Below are positions 1 through 13,798 of a DNA stretch of 64,000 nt, piece after piece. The notes below the pieces were generated by a model. It made no database searches. It was not told where the DNA came from and saw only the letters and a program-made list of their open reading frames with translations. This stretch comes from Lates calcarifer (Eukaryota > Chordata > Actinopteri > Centropomidae), in NCBI RefSeq assembly GCF_001640805.2, contig NC_066835.1, positions 4,515,563-4,579,562 of the forward strand, read 5' to 3'. How positions within the stretch are numbered: the stretch's first letter is position 1; the number at the start of each line of letters is the position of its first letter. Made by a program: the position numbers and the translations under genes.

Positions 1-465
1 CATTAAAAAACTCCACAGGGAAGATATAAGGAATAAGCACACCTCAATTTATTATTATGAAATGTTATTTCATCTTTCTGAATTGTGTGTTAATAGATTT
101 ATTCGCGTTTTGTTTCATTGTGGATTCTTTTAAAGTCCTTGGTTGATCTCATTTTATAATGACACTGTTCATTACAGTGGAGTTGTCACCAGCCCTCATT
201 GTTACTGGCCCTCACCGCTCATCCAATTACATGTCCCCAGCCTCCCGTAACAGTGTGTTCATTCAGTAACCATAAAGACAGAAATTAAGCTGTGAAAAAA
301 GCTGTATACGGCTGATGATTTCAATATGAATCAGACAGAAATACAGGGATGGAATGAAAACATTTTTTGGGGATTTTCACATTTCTTTAAACTGATCAAC
401 TGATTTCTTTCCCATTTATTATATTATTAGACATATAAAATATATATCACATAGTATATGTGAGC

Positions 466-556
466 CACGCGATAGACTGGCGACCTGTCCAGGGTGTACC
501 CCAGTACCTCTCACCCAGTGTCAGCTGGGATTGGCTCCAGCCCAAGGATAAATGGT
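466..556 (+). repeat. L2/Maui-type LINE 3' tail fragment
   Basis: The segment has the wording typical of the 3' end of teleost L2/Maui-type LINEs: 'ggcgacctgtccagggtgta' followed by 'cagctgggattggctccagc'. The same core occurs in opposite orientation near 17.6 kb and 49.7 kb in this window, which supports an interspersed repeat. Only about 90 bases remain and there is no coding capacity. The family assignment is from memory of teleost repeats and was not checked against a library. Confidence 0.7.
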
Positions 557-1216
557 ATACTGAAGCTAATGCAAATATATAGACCCCACTACACAGAACA
601 GAGGACCAGTCTTCAAGTTAACAATCAAGAGCACTCATCTCTATATGTGTATATTTCTCTCACTTGTCATTTGTGCATTAAGAGTATCTCATGCAGTTAC
701 CATAGCAACACCTCAAACTAATCTGGTTAAGTAGGATAAACCTGAAGTAGCTCGGCTAATGGGAACATGCTGGTGGCACCCGTAGCTGAAATTTAAGCTA
801 AAAAAAATCAGAATCTGCAAAGTTTAATCTCAGAAATTGTAACAATGTAGAAAAGCCCCCATGTTTGTCTGTCTGCTGAAATGGTGTCATATAATTCAGC
901 CTAATAAGACCTAAGTGGGGAGTCTCACTTTGTTTTTCACTTTCTGCTCTGGGTTTCAGAGAGCTGCAGATTTCTTTGCTCATTCAGTGTCTTATTAATT
1001 AAATCTAAAGGTTTTTGTTTTTGTTTTTTTTTTTTTGCTCTAATGGTACAGGAAAGGGTCGACCGCCCTCAGATAATCTAAAGCACTCTGAATTGGTAAA
1101 AAGGCTTCAGCACAGCTCTGGTACAGTATGTGGCCAGTATAATCAGTGATCAAAGAGATAATGTTTCCACTAATGGACTTTATGTGCACAGATTAGCCAC
1201 AATAATCTATATGACT

Positions 1217-1221
<5 letters not shown>

Positions 1222-1255
<34 letters not shown>

Positions 1256-1358
1256 ATGAGCATGCATTTGAAGCACACAGCCACAGCATATGTAGTTTAG
1301 CATGTGTGGTGGATTTGTATGGCCATTTGTGTGATTGTACGTGTGTGTGTGTGTGTGT
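1222..1358. repeat. Two (TG)n microsatellites
   Basis: An uninterrupted (TG)n run lies at 1222-1251 and a second (GT)n run at 1341-1358, with about 90 bases of unique sequence between them. They generate spurious His/Thr-rich and Cys/Val-rich open frames on both strands. Confidence 0.95.
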
Positions 1359-3536
1359 CCTGACAATTAAGGGGGAGATTGACAGAATGGATTTCATGTT
1401 CGAGCAATAAGAAGACACAGCCATTCACCACTGTGTGACACATGCACACACTCAAACACACATCCACACACACCTTTATTTTTCTGTCTTTGTGACGACC
1501 ATTTCAGGAAACTCCAGATTTCCTCTATAAAATCTAAATGTGTAATTTTTACACTTAAATCACTGAGTGTTAAGTAAACATGATGACGTGTAAATAACAC
1601 AGCTGTGGAGTTGCTGGCAGGAGCATTCTTTAGGACTGCTCTAAATAAACGTAGGCCATATACTGTACCATTTTTCTAAGCCCATAGGCAGCAACCAACA
1701 ACACTAATTCAGATTCTTCTAGCGATCATAATTCAGCCGCACTTCCCCAACCTATCTCTCCAGTCTACAAAATATGATGTGCCTGGATAAAACAAAGCCT
1801 GGACCATGACCAGCTGAGTGTAGACACAGTACAACAATAACAATACCAGTCAATGTTACCAGCTTGTGGATCATTGTAGTGAGTCATACACTGCTACTTG
1901 ATTGTGCACCAGTATAGTAGCAATGTCAGAAAAATTCCCACCCAATAAGAGCTAAGCACGTGAATTACATGCTCGGGAAAGAATGTATTTGCCACTGCTA
2001 AACTTGTACATATGAACAAAGTGTAATACCTTGAGGTGAAGTTAGGGTTATCTGACGAAAATCTGATGATATTCTTTATCAATAAATTCCTAAATTAACA
2101 ATAGTCGTCTTTCCATGTAACAGTCACATGAACTTGAAGCAAACATTTGAAATGTTACAAAAAACAAAATGTGAATTAAGTATGCGTTAACTAGTTTGGA
2201 GTGAATAACTGTGTAGTGTTATCAGAGGGTGGCAGTGTAGGATATGTTATGCACGGCTATAATAAAGAGAGTAGAAGAAGTGGAGGTCAGAAACAAAACA
2301 GGTTGTTTGCCAACCACCAAAAAAACCAAGAAGAATAAAGAACAAAACCATTTGACTTTGGCCACATATGAGAGAAAAATAGAGAGAGGGCTTCAGGAAT
2401 TTTATTCAGTTCTTTCACACCAGCTTGTATTGGCCATGTTTCAAGCTATCCAGAGATGAAGATAAAGAAATACGAAATAGCTTCTTCTTCCCCCTCTCCC
2501 TCTCAACAGCTGATCAGTCATGTGAATTCACTATCAGAAAGTATTTGAAAAAGGTGTTCCCATCTCCCATCATGCATGCTAGCCCCTTTTCAAATGCAAA
2601 GGCAAAAAATGCCTCAAGCAAGGTTAAGGTTTTTGTGCAAATGAAGACTTTGATTTAAAAAAAAAAAAATGCCACTGACACCAGCCTTTATTGATGTGGT
2701 ACTTCAAAACATGTATAAAAAGTGCAGCAATGGAAACACATCTAATGTTAGCATGCCATACAGCACCTATAGCACTCAGCCACAAGATATACATGTATAA
2801 AACCTGGTCACTATTTATTTATTTACTTATTTTGTAAATGCTAAAGGCTTCTTAAACAGCTTTGTGCTCTGGTGAATATTTTCAGCAACAGGAGGGCGAA
2901 TGTTGGACTGACTTAGAATAAACTACAGTGCCCATGTTAATTGCAGTGAAGGGACCTGTCAGCCAGTGCAGCAGTGTGGCTCATTAATGCGTTTTAATAG
3001 TTTTTAGACAACAATGGAGCTCTGAGGCATAAAATATAAGAGGCTTTAATATAAAGACATTAGGATTGGTTCACTCTTGGTTTTGTGCTTGTCTTCAGAT
3101 AAGCTGTCAACAAGAAAGCCCCACCTATAACTGTAAACTAGACATTTGCTCCTCACACAGATAAAAGGACAAGATATAACACACACATACACATACACAC
3201 AGTAAGTGGTATGAGTCACAGAGCAGCTGGAGCATACAGATGTCAGATAGGAAGAGGGAAATTGAAGAGCAACGAGATTTAGTTACTGTAAATTTGCAGA
3301 AAGACAGGAGGTGTAGAGATAAAGAGAATTGGAAAATAACAGGTGGAGGGTAAAAAGAGAGCAGAGAGGATGGATTATTAAAGCCCTGGTGGTGTGTTTC
3401 CTCTGTCCTGTAGAACTGGGCAATGTTTTAGCTCAACCAAGCAGATGAATCAGCCACCTGTCATTCCAGCAACAACCAGTATAACCCACCAGCAGTGCAC
3501 ATTCATTCATTTACATCAACAGTCAAATACAAGATG

Positions 3537-3556
3537 CACACACACACACACACACA
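3537..3556. repeat. (CA)n microsatellite
   Basis: About ten CA dinucleotide units without interruption. Confidence 0.95.
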
Positions 3557-5199
3557 ACCTCATGTACACCTCGCTCCATCACTGCCACACTACGTCTCTC
3601 TCTCCCTGAGGGCCATGTGGTAGTGACCGCTCTCAACCACTGCAGCACAGGGATCCAATCATGACTGATGGCCTGTCACACACATGACAACGCACACGGC
3701 AAACGAGCAAATACACAGCTGTGCTGTAAGTACACCCACGCTAACACACTCCCTCCCTACCTTATTGAGGTCAGCAAGGTCTCGACAGAGTGCACGCTCG
3801 TCAAGCTGGAAATGGTCTGCTGGTGGGAACCGGTGGGTGCGGGTGGAGACGGGTTCAGTCTGCAACTTCCTGCAAACGCTCAATTATTTCACATGGGAGT
3901 TCTTATAGTTTGTGTTGCTGTCTGGTTTTTGAAAGATCAAAGTCATATTACATCAAGGATGAAGTCACAATAATGAATAAGCCAATCACTGTGATGATGC
4001 ACCTTTCAGGCATGCTTTTATGTTTTCTGCTCAGAACACTGTATCTTATTGGTGTTAATTTGAGAAACTACATGCACACAGGTTATTAGAGACAGACAGA
4101 ACCTCAAACCTCATCAATGGAAAATTTGTTATACACTGTCAATATCTACTTTGTTCATTCTAGATGCAGCTAGAAAATATTGTCAGAACATTTGATTTAT
4201 TTGCCCACAATATTTGTTCAACCTGACAGCTAAATCATTATTTATTTATTTAGTTATGTTAGGAAATTATTATGGTCTTATTGAAATAATTAAATTGTCA
4301 GCGTTAACTTGAAGCATGAGATAGGACATGTGGTCAATATTTAGGCAAGACTGCAATATTTCTCTAGCTATAATCAGGCATCTTAGCACATTAGTGAGTA
4401 TTAGTTTCAAATGAGTGATTTATGAAATCTGGTCACACCACTAAAATCTGACTAGTAAAGACTAAAGTAACATGTCAATCTGAAAAAATGAAGCATGTTC
4501 TCGAGGTTTATTTTTCATATTGTAAGACAAATGATCATGCATGACAGCAGTTGCTGATAAAAACTGAAACCTCTGTGATGGCCTTATAGTTTCTATAAAT
4601 TAACGATAGCTGTGTGACAACAACATGGACTGATAACAGTGTGGCTATTCCCTAGAAAAATAGAAAACACAATAACTGCAGCAAAATAAAAAGAATGGCC
4701 TTGTGAGATACAGGACATGACAGTGATGTACTGCAGTGCCTCCCACACCTCTTGTGGCATGAGCCTTTGGTATTGACCACCTCTTGTGGGAGGAAGGGAA
4801 TGAGTGTATGTTCTTGTTTGGCCTGTGTCGATTAGCTGCTCATTCTACCTGGGTGGTTGAACACACAGCCGAGCACACCTTGATAATCACTAAGATGCAC
4901 TAAGGACCCACGAGCACATTGATCAGTGGGGTGTTCAATGTGTGGTAAGCACAGGCTTGTAGACTCACAGTTCTATCTAAAAGCTCGGGTGGCGGGGAGG
5001 GATGGAGGAAATGTTTTATTAGCGAGAGGGGGTGATGAGGCATTTGTTAACCGAGTTTGACACACATAAGAGATGTGAAATAATGGGATTTCAAACAGGT
5101 ACTAGATATTTTATGTTTTATTCTTGCTTTTACAAGTATTACACATATTCCATATATTGTAATGAATGCATAAAACTGTAGTCTGTCAAATCTGTTTTC

Positions 5200-5443
5200 A
5201 ACTTAAGCGTCAAAAGATACCATTCTCATGTCTGTATGCTACACCAGCTACCACCAGTGGACAGTTAGCTTAGCTTAGCATAAAGATGAAGGAAACAGCC
5301 AGCCTGGGCTCTTTCCAGAGTAAACATAATCCGCCTACCAGCACCTTTAAAGTTCACTAAGCTAACCTGACTGGCTCCTGGATGTAGCTTCATATTCAGC
5401 TTTATAAAAGCAAATAAGCATATTCCCCAAAATGTCAAACTAC
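5200..5443 (-). repeat. MITE-like inverted-repeat element, copy 1
   Basis: This copy contains the block 'gttagcttagcttagcataa' near 5265 and ends with a terminus (5412-5442) whose reverse complement reads tagtttgacattttgggga. That matches the start of the copy at 47246. Teleost genomes commonly carry a long-terminal-inverted-repeat, non-coding element with this structure. The left boundary is uncertain. There is no coding capacity, so movement would have needed a transposase from elsewhere. Confidence 0.65.
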
Positions 5444-6200
5444 TCAGCTGCTCTCCTCCACCTATGTGACAGCACAGTTTTTCTGTGAGCATGGAAACTG
5501 CCTCACAAAAACAAGCCAACATAAATCTGTAAACCTGCAGTCTTTTTTTGAATTCATGCCTTTTTCTTCCTCTATGTTTTATTGACGTTATTTTCTATTC
5601 ACAGTTGTTTCTTTTGCTGTATGGTTTTAGTATTGTTGCTATAACAATTCCCCCCCAGAGATCAATTAACTGTTAGGTTATTACTTTATTGTGCATTCAC
5701 TCATACACCACTGTGATACCAATGAATCACAGTACATTTTAAATCTCACTGTGGGGCTCTACTGATGCTACACTGCAAAACAAATACAGATGCCAACAGG
5801 TCCTTTCGCTCATTATGTGTTTTTAGCTTCGTTTCAAAGCCCTGACTCTTCTCTTGAAGTCATAAAACAAGTTAAGCTGCATTTGCAAAGTGGAGCGGGG
5901 GCGAGAAAGCATCTCCACCCCCAGTCAGTTGATATTAGTGACCTCTAATTTTTGAAACATAATCTTTTATTTCCAATATTTAGTTCTTCTGCACTCTACT
6001 CTAAGCTCTGATTCAGCTGACAGAGAAATAATGAAGCAGCTTTTGTCCTTTACCTCACTCCCACTTTTAATCAGCCACTACTGTCAGCCAGATGTGTACA
6101 GACTAAAATAAACAAACAACCCACTTTTCCACAAAATATGCCAAAAAATGTTCTGTGTTAATATGTGAACATATCAAAATGAGCTGAGCTGAATATGACA

Positions 6201-6610
6201 TACACCGATCAGCCATAACATTGTGACCACTGACAGGTGAAGTGAATAACATTGATTTTGTTTGGTTTGTTGTTACAATACAATGTTCTGCTGAGAAACC
6301 TTAGGTCCTGCATCCCCAGTGACAGGGACCTCCCCCAGTAGGACGGTGCTCCCACCACGGCACAAAAACTGCTCAGAAATGTAACAAAGAGCCCAAGGTG
6401 TTGACCTGGCCTCCAAACTCCCCAGATCCTAATCTGTACCAGCATCTGTGTGATGATCCAGAACAAGACAGATCCATGGAGGCCCCCCAACCCACAGGAC
6501 CCAAAGGTTCTGCTGCCAATGTGCCAGTGCCAATCAGCAACTAGGCCCCATGTCCAAGCCCCAATAGGTCAGAGCTGTTTTGGCAGCATGATATATTAGG
6601 CAGGTCACAC
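6201..6610 (+). mobile_element. Internally deleted Tc1-like DNA transposon
   Basis: The left end begins with the terminal motif 'acaccgatcagccataacat', followed by the usual 'tgaccactgacaggtgaagt' sub-terminal sequence of a Tc1/mariner-type element common in teleosts. After a large internal deletion, 6405-6590 corresponds to the C-terminal end of the transposase: a WPPNSPDPN segment (Tc1 proteins usually have W..[NS]SPDLNPIEHLW), then RSMEAP, then a region ending ...FWQ. Frameshifts and substitutions have broken the reading frame. The right inverted repeat is lost just after 'attaggcaggt'. It is a dead fossil. Confidence 0.8.
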
Positions 6611-7212
6611 AGATTTGGTGTAAGACTGAATCAGCTCTTCGCTAAGCCCTGTGTGTATTTACCAACTGAATTTCATCGATATTTTTGGTACAACTTCTTG
6701 CAAACTAGCTGTTTTAGCTACCTATTTTTCAATTGTTTTTGGTTTGGGAAAAGCCACATAAAAGAGGCACAACCCTCTGAAATCTTTGAATACTGATAAC
6801 GCGATCACATGAGATTGCATTTAAAAAGCTTTCAGGACATTTTGTTTCACATCTATGCATGAGATGTTTTTTTTTAACCCACATGTCATTTAATGCTGTT
6901 TTGGTTATGGTCAGGGTTAGGGGTAGGGTTTGGGTTTGGGGGTAGGGAATGACTAAGAGTCAAATGACATGCCAAATGCAAACAATATGTAGTAATAACA
7001 CAAAATAAGTAATTTAGACATCATTTGTTGATATCAATCTGATACTGAATATCTCTGTCACCACAGCCCCATGTACAGCACTTCAGCAATGGGAGAAATA
7101 AACAGTTTTTTAATGAGTGAGTTGGGTAAGTGAAGTAAACAAACCTGCGAGACATTAGAGGCTTGTGCATCAAAGGTGCTGCAGAGTTAGTTTGCAAAGC
7201 CTCATGCCCACA

Positions 7213-7233
7213 ACACACACACACACACACACA
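7213..7233. repeat. (AC)n microsatellite
   Basis: About ten uninterrupted AC units. Confidence 0.93.
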
Positions 7234-10200
7234 GTCCCCCAGGAAAACATACCAGACATGTTGTTCGAAACCTACCTGACAACAGCCGCGATCATTCAGC
7301 CTCCTCTGCTCTCAGCAGTACTTCTCGCAACAGATTACTCAAACCTCGGTGGAAACCTCACTCATCCCACTGCCCGTGGGAACGATTCTCTCGATGGCCC
7401 TTCAAACAGAGAGAAGTGGTGCTCTCAACTGCATACCGGGGCTTATTTTGCTGTACAGTCAGTGGTCATCAACGCTTGTTTGAAGGAGCTGTTGAGTCAG
7501 GTATTGAAAAGAAATGTCTGTGTCAATTGTATCTGTACACAGTAAGCAGAATGCCACCTCACTTATCAGTACTTTACATCTGTGTTTGTTACACACTCTT
7601 CAAAACACTCTTGTTGGCAGTATATTCTGTTTTATGGACCGTTTAGCCTTTGAGATTACCCCAGCTCTTCACCTTGGACCATGAACACGCTGAATTCTGC
7701 AATGCAAGGTTAAGCTTGGTTGGCATGGTTGACGTTTTACTGTCTGTTGTTGTAACACATGCTTCCTGCTCTAGTTAAGGAGAACTGCTTTGTTCTGTTG
7801 CTGAGTTATTGGAAGTCTTGACACTGCTCTTTATTAAGAAACAAAGTCTCTAGCCTGGTCAATAAAATACAACCCTCAGTATACTAGTAACACAACACAG
7901 GCAGTACTGGACAAACGATGTAATGTTATATCTAGGGCCATGCAGCTATACCACTGAACTACTAACAGGCTGCAACATATACTGAGTACATTAGTCTACC
8001 AATGCCAAATAGAGGATGTGGGCCAAACCTGAATCCCCTCTTGTGGGTTGGCAACCTCATAGTGATAGCTCACAGCATACACTGTCCATCATGGATACAA
8101 ATGTTTGGCAACCAATCAGTGGGACAAACCATGTGACTGTGTCACCCAAGTATCAGTTTATGGTTAGAGCTAATAAGGTTGGTGGAAAATATACATGAAT
8201 AGAGTCAAAGTTCAAATCAAAGTTTCAATCAGCCTGACTGGGGTTTCTCAGTGATTGACAGGAGAGTGAGTTTTACTAATCAGCACTGACTTAATGTATG
8301 TCACTGTGGGAATGTAAAGCATCACATTCTCTGCATAAATGTTAAAAAGCTGTCCTGTCCCCTGCTGCTAAATCAATGATGACCACATGCCTTCATCACT
8401 ATCCTCCCAGCAGCCCGGCCCTTCCCCAGCGCAACAGCACTGCTATATTTAGATCCAGGACCCAGAATACAGTAGCCAAGTAATCACCCTCATCCTGTGT
8501 GAGTGATGAACTGCTACCAGCCTCCCTCCAAGGCTCTACGGGGGGCTGAGGAGCCAAACACCACAGTCATCTGTATCAGCTGGCACATTACAGTAACACA
8601 GACCTTCACTTTAGTATCTTGCAATCAGATGCACACACACATTAACACACGCAGGTCCACAGAGCTGCGAATGAAATAATCTGAAAAGCACACTCCCACT
8701 CAGTTCATATACACAAAGATAGCTAACTATAATGTCCTCAGTGCTCCTACTATGATTAAGTGTAAACTGATTTTACACAACTTTACCTTGACATGACCTG
8801 TACTGGAATGAGTCTGAATATTTAAAAATCATATGGTTGAAAACATTCATTTTAATGAATACACACTTTTAATGATAATACAGTAAAATAAAACAAATAT
8901 CTCAATATGCTCAATTGGAAACAAAAAATCTATAAGGGTTTATAAAAGAATAGGGAATGTAGAAAATCTCCCCCTTAAAGATGACTCAAGATCTCAGTGT
9001 ACCAAAACTTTGTTACCATGGTAACAGTCCCCTCCTCTTTCTCTCTCCATCTCCAATCTATTTTAATTAAAGTGTGTGAGATGCCAAAGGCCAGTCACAG
9101 TCTAGTCGTTGCCTCCCTGACTCTGTCTTGTCATGTTTGCTCTGACTCACACAGACATTTCCCTTCCATCATTCCTGTATGTATGTGTACAGCATAGTCA
9201 TTCAAAGCAAAAAGTGAAAGTCAGAAAACTTCTCTAAACAGAATGAAGGAAACAGAGCTTGATGACAAAAGTTGCATTTTCTCAACTTTCACTTTGCTTT
9301 GTATTCATTTTAAGGTCAACGCTAAAGCTGTTTGTGCACTATTCCAACATAGATTCCATTTTTAAAAAAAGAAACTGTTTTTAACAATTCCTGTGTTTTC
9401 ATTGATTTGTAATTGAACCTATAAAATGAAATATTAAATGCTGAAAAACAGTATATTGGTTTGATAAAAGGTTGCATTCATTAAATTTTTGGTAAAGTTG
9501 GAGGACCAACACTAGCTTATAAACATCCACAACAAAAAAATATATCAACACAAGAAGTTGTTATGACTAACACATTAGCAAACGGTTGCCTTTTTTTACA
9601 CATGTATCAGACACAGAGCAACATTAGCATTTATTTGGACACATAGTCTTCATTAAGTAATTCCTAGCTTAGTGTGTCTGGTGTGTGGTGCTGGGCAGGT
9701 CACATACAGTCAGTTTATATGAGATCTTTTAGAAAAAAGGTCAATGACAACAAAATTAGTGGGCAAGAAACCCAAAACAATTAGATAAAAGATGCTACAA
9801 GATGCTTAAAAGCGAATTCAATTTTACCCATTGTCAATAAAGAGATTTTTAGAGTAATTAGATTAGTTAGTCAGTTCAGCTAATCTGTTGTCCATTTCCT
9901 TGATTTAGCACTAAGTAAGTTTATGTTTGGCTAGCACCTAAACCTCACACAGTTTATGATGCACTCCTGGTGCTTTTCTTCTGTCCAGTTCCATCCCAGC
10001 AGTCACTTTAGCTGACTCAATTCCCACAATTGTATTCAAATAATAAAATCAAAGCACAAATTAAAGGAAGAAGAAACCCCTTAATTGAAACCCAGAGCAG
10101 GAACATAAGCTGATTATGATAATCACATGTGAGAAACAAACTGTGTTTTGCTTTCTAACAACATGCCGTCCCCTCCCCCACATCCCTGGAGGTAACAGTG

Positions 10201-10935
10201 GAGGAATTAGATATCAGACCACTCATCTGTCACATCACATTCTTTACGCAAGCGAATTCCAGCTAATTAATGTGCAGAGAGACCAAATCGGAAACATTTG
10301 ACCTCCTCCAGCTTAAAAATAAGGCCCACAACCCTTTGGGTTGGCAGAACTGCGCAATGGGATGTCCCGATTTCCAGCGCATAAATGTGTGTGATAATTA
10401 CTGCAGTGCAGAGGCTAATTGGGCCAATGCATATTAATTCATTAAAACGTCTCCCTGCTGGTATCCTCTTCAAATCTGGGCCTCATCTGTTGGAAGGGTA
10501 GGTGTCCTAGCAGGTTCCTGAGAGAGATACAAAGGAATTATTCTCAGGTAATATCCTGAGATATCAAGATGTCTGTCAGAGCCAAGCAGCAATATTCAAA
10601 GCTGCCTCGCACTGTACAGCTCCTTCAGTCTTCTCAAGTGTGCTTGAAATAGTAATTCTCAGAGCACAATTTCAAAAAGAACATCTCATCTTTATGACAC
10701 CATTTGTTCTCTCAATTCCTCCCTGCAATTAAAAATAACGATAAAGGGTCTTTAAGCTTTGTCATGATCAGTGTATGTGAAGAAGTGTGTGTACATGTGT
10801 GTAAGAGAAACACAACTACAGGCTATATAGGGGCTGTTGTTGGGGCCTGGACTGAGAATGGTTGCCATAGCAAACTGCTTAGTATTGACTTCTGGCAAAA
10901 ACTGAGATCCTCTGGTTTTTGTCCGATCCCTATCC

Positions 10936-10970
10936 TGTGTGTGTATGTGTGTGTGTGTGTATGTGTGTGT
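10936..10970. repeat. (TG)n microsatellite, interrupted
   Basis: TG units with two ATG interruptions over about 35 bases. Confidence 0.93.
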
Positions 10971-13346
10971 ATTTTTAAGCTGTTCATCTGAGAAAGCCTT
11001 TTATTACATGTTAAATGAACCAAATGAGCAGATAGCAATCAGCTAAAGGGCAAAATGAGCTTCTGCACAGCAACAATGACTACAATAGAGGCAGGCTGTG
11101 ACCTTAAGCCATGGTGAGCATGCATGTGTATATGTGAGTGTGTTCAGCCTACCTGAGGCCATATTATGTATATGCACCAAGGGATGGATACAGAACATAT
11201 AAGGGCCATCAACAGATTGTCCATAGACAGAATCAACTATCAAAAGGGAACATTATCAGTCACAATATCGTCTTGTGCATTATTCTTTATGAAATTCTTT
11301 GTTATTCATTTGAAGAACACATAATTGAACCTGGAGGCGAAAAGGCTATTTACTAGAATGGAAGAAATGGGAAAAAAAAATCTAATTATGAATAATCATC
11401 AGCCTAATAGACCATTTTAAAAGGAGCTGAAAAGACACAGAGGAAATGTAGACAAATGGGGAGAGAGCAAAAGTAAAGGGTGAGGGAGAGATACATGACG
11501 GAGTCGTGACAGAGGAAACTGTCTGACCGGGTGGTTTTTGAGAGGGGGATGATGCTGAAGGGAAGAGACAAACCAAGCTGAAGAGAGGTAAGAGGAGGAA
11601 CAGGGAAGGAGGAGGAGGGAGAGGAAGGAGCGTTGGGTGCCTCAGTGAGGGGCGTGAGAGGAAGTAGAGCCAATGAGCTAAAAATCAAAACACTGCCTCG
11701 CCCCATTATTACAGTGTCTGTAAAGAGGGAACAGGGAGAGATGAACAGACAAAAAACTGCTTTTACACATACATATTCCACATTTACCAGCTTGCTCCAG
11801 TTCTTTGCTGCAGCTACATGATATTTGCGCTGAGTGAAATATTCATATCCAAGGAGGGAAGCTAATATATGAGATGTCTTGAGCATCTTATGAAAATTCA
11901 GCCACAAATACATGATAGGTTAATAAGTAAGTTTAAAATCACTGTGTCTCGAGTGTCTCTACATTTACAATACATAGACAGAAGGCAATTACATAAGGAG
12001 AACATACTAACAATATGTAAAACCAAAAATACATGTTAAACAACAATTTAATTTTAACAAAACTTTTACTGCAAATTTAAAAGTCTATGTATAAGGAACA
12101 GACACCACAATAAACACCACAATAAGGTAGCAATTATACAGTAGTATAATACTGCCATCAAGCCTGGTAATTGGTATTTGACAAATTGGATGGATATTTT
12201 TTTTGGCCCAGTCTGGCTCGCAATTTCGGTTTCGTTTGGATGGAGGCAGAAGCCAAAAAGCTAAAATCTAACTGTAGCTAAACAATTACTTATATGTGAG
12301 AGCACTGTTAGTATCTAAGGACAGGATGGAAATATTAAAAAACAGGGAAATTTGCATGTACTTCATGTAGGATGTTGCCAAATAGAAAAGCAGTAGTCCT
12401 AAAACAGAGCCTTGGGGTATTCCAAAGGAGAAAACATGACTTGGTATCTTTCATTGGTCTATACTGGGATCTCCACTAGAACTGAAAACAAATCTGTGGA
12501 TCTAAGCAGAAAAGGGCGTTATGACTTTAAGTTTCAGATGCTTGCACTGGAGCCAATGAACACATCTCCCAGGTCTCAAGATACTTTTACAATGCACACT
12601 ATGTGCATTTCTTCAAACAAAACCCATGCATTTTTGCTAATATGTAACCTTGAGAATTATGTTCCAGCTTATTTACTACTTAATGCCAAAAACCCCTGTA
12701 CTATCCCTTTAATTTGGAGGAGCAGTGTGAATTCACAGAATAGAGTGGAGAAAGAGATAAAGGCTCAAACATTTCAATAGTTACAATTCTGGAATGAGAG
12801 GAGAAGAATCTAGGTTGAAAGAAGGGAAAGCTATTACGTAACAAAGTACATTTTAAATAGACATGAGGAAAGAGATAAAGAATGAGGAGACAAAAGATCT
12901 AATCAGGGATCAGATTAGCTGCTGGTCAAGCAGGCATTCACTCTTTCCTCAGATCTCTCCTTCACTCAGTGTGAAGTCGGTAGAAGAATCAATAATTAGA
13001 TAACTCTCTCCAGCTCAGCCCTCATGTTCGCTCTAACAGATTCTGTGCAGCATTCCTGGCAGCACTCCTCAAAACTCATAGGGAAGATACTGAAACTTTG
13101 AAGAGAGGTATCCAGAATTTAAGGGAACGCCACTGTAATTAATTGATGTTGCAGTGTGCACAGCCCAGAATATTTTCATCTTTAATGGTGCCACTCGGGA
13201 GCGCACTCAGGCAAAGTGTGCATTACTGCCTATCTATAATTGATGTGTCACGTTCACCACACAGAGCTCTGGCTGGGTCTGACTGTGTAAAGGGATATGC
13301 CACACACTCCAGATTGAAAAGAAGGCATTCTGCTGAAACACATGCA

Positions 13347-13370
13347 TACACACACACACACACACACACC
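13347..13370. repeat. (AC)n microsatellite
   Basis: About eleven AC units. Confidence 0.93.
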
Positions 13371-13543
13371 ACACAGGTAAGGCACATTTCTGCTACGACT
13401 GTATATTTCCCATTCACTAACTTTATTTTTTAAATCAAACTTTAACTTAATATTTGTAATCCTGACTCACTTTACTACCCCATAGTCCTAATGACCATGG
13501 TCATTACCACTGCTTGTACTGATAGGATTGCACACAAGACTGC

Positions 13544-13550
13544 GCACACA

Positions 13551-13583
<33 letters not shown>
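13544..13583. repeat. (CA)n microsatellite, interrupted
   Basis: About nineteen CA units with one extra C near 13557. Confidence 0.93.
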
Positions 13584-13588
<5 letters not shown>

Positions 13589-13798
13589 AATTTTACTATA
13601 TTTTTCCATTCACTATCCTTATTTCCCAAACCTATCTTTAACTCTTATCTCTTGCATATAATCATAGCCAAACCTCAATGCAATTTTGTGCCATTTTAAA
13701 GAGTAAAGGTGCCGTCACAATTTCACAGCCCCATAGCACATAATATGTCTCTGCTAGAGCATTTGCACACATATTTCAATGACTCAACGTTTACTTAA

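Larger units (their letters stand above)
1..6200. other. Intergenic DNA, no gene seen
   Basis: AT-rich non-coding sequence. Open frames are all short (about 100 codons at most), unrelated to families I recognise, and often driven by (CA)n or (TG)n tracts. Contents that can be named are an L2-type LINE tail near 0.5 kb, (TG)n tracts at 1.2-1.36 kb, a (CA)n tract at 3.54 kb and a MITE-like repeat at 5.2-5.44 kb, each listed separately. Confidence 0.6.
6611..13790. other. Intergenic DNA, no gene seen
   Basis: No coding exon is supported. Contents are a short GGGTTAG-rich patch near 6.91-6.95 kb, (CA)n at 7.21 kb, (TG)n at 10.94 kb, a purine-rich stretch (11.42-11.66 kb) and (CA)n tracts at 13.35 and 13.54 kb. 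The 169-codon minus-strand open frame at 11404-11913 coincides with the purine-rich stretch and looks like chance. A block at 9.56-9.85 kb may be another interspersed repeat, but no second copy is present to prove it. Confidence 0.5.

Noticed and set aside
6900..6950. Telomere-like GGGTTAGGG patch
   Set aside because: Irregular and short; it looks like the same teleost minisatellite wording as at 16 kb and not an interstitial telomere.
7165..7545. 126-codon open frame on the plus strand
   Set aside because: It runs through a (CA)n tract (THTHTHT) and has no recognisable family or gene signals.
11404..11913. 169-codon open frame on the minus strand
   Set aside because: It overlaps a purine-rich (GA/GGA) stretch that gives Ser/Pro/Leu-rich, stop-poor translation on the complement. 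No domain, no splice-like context and no sign of a start context worth keeping.
12412..12780. 122-codon open frame on the plus strand
   Set aside because: No similarity to a known protein that I can see, no flanking splice or promoter signals, and AT-rich unbiased codon use.
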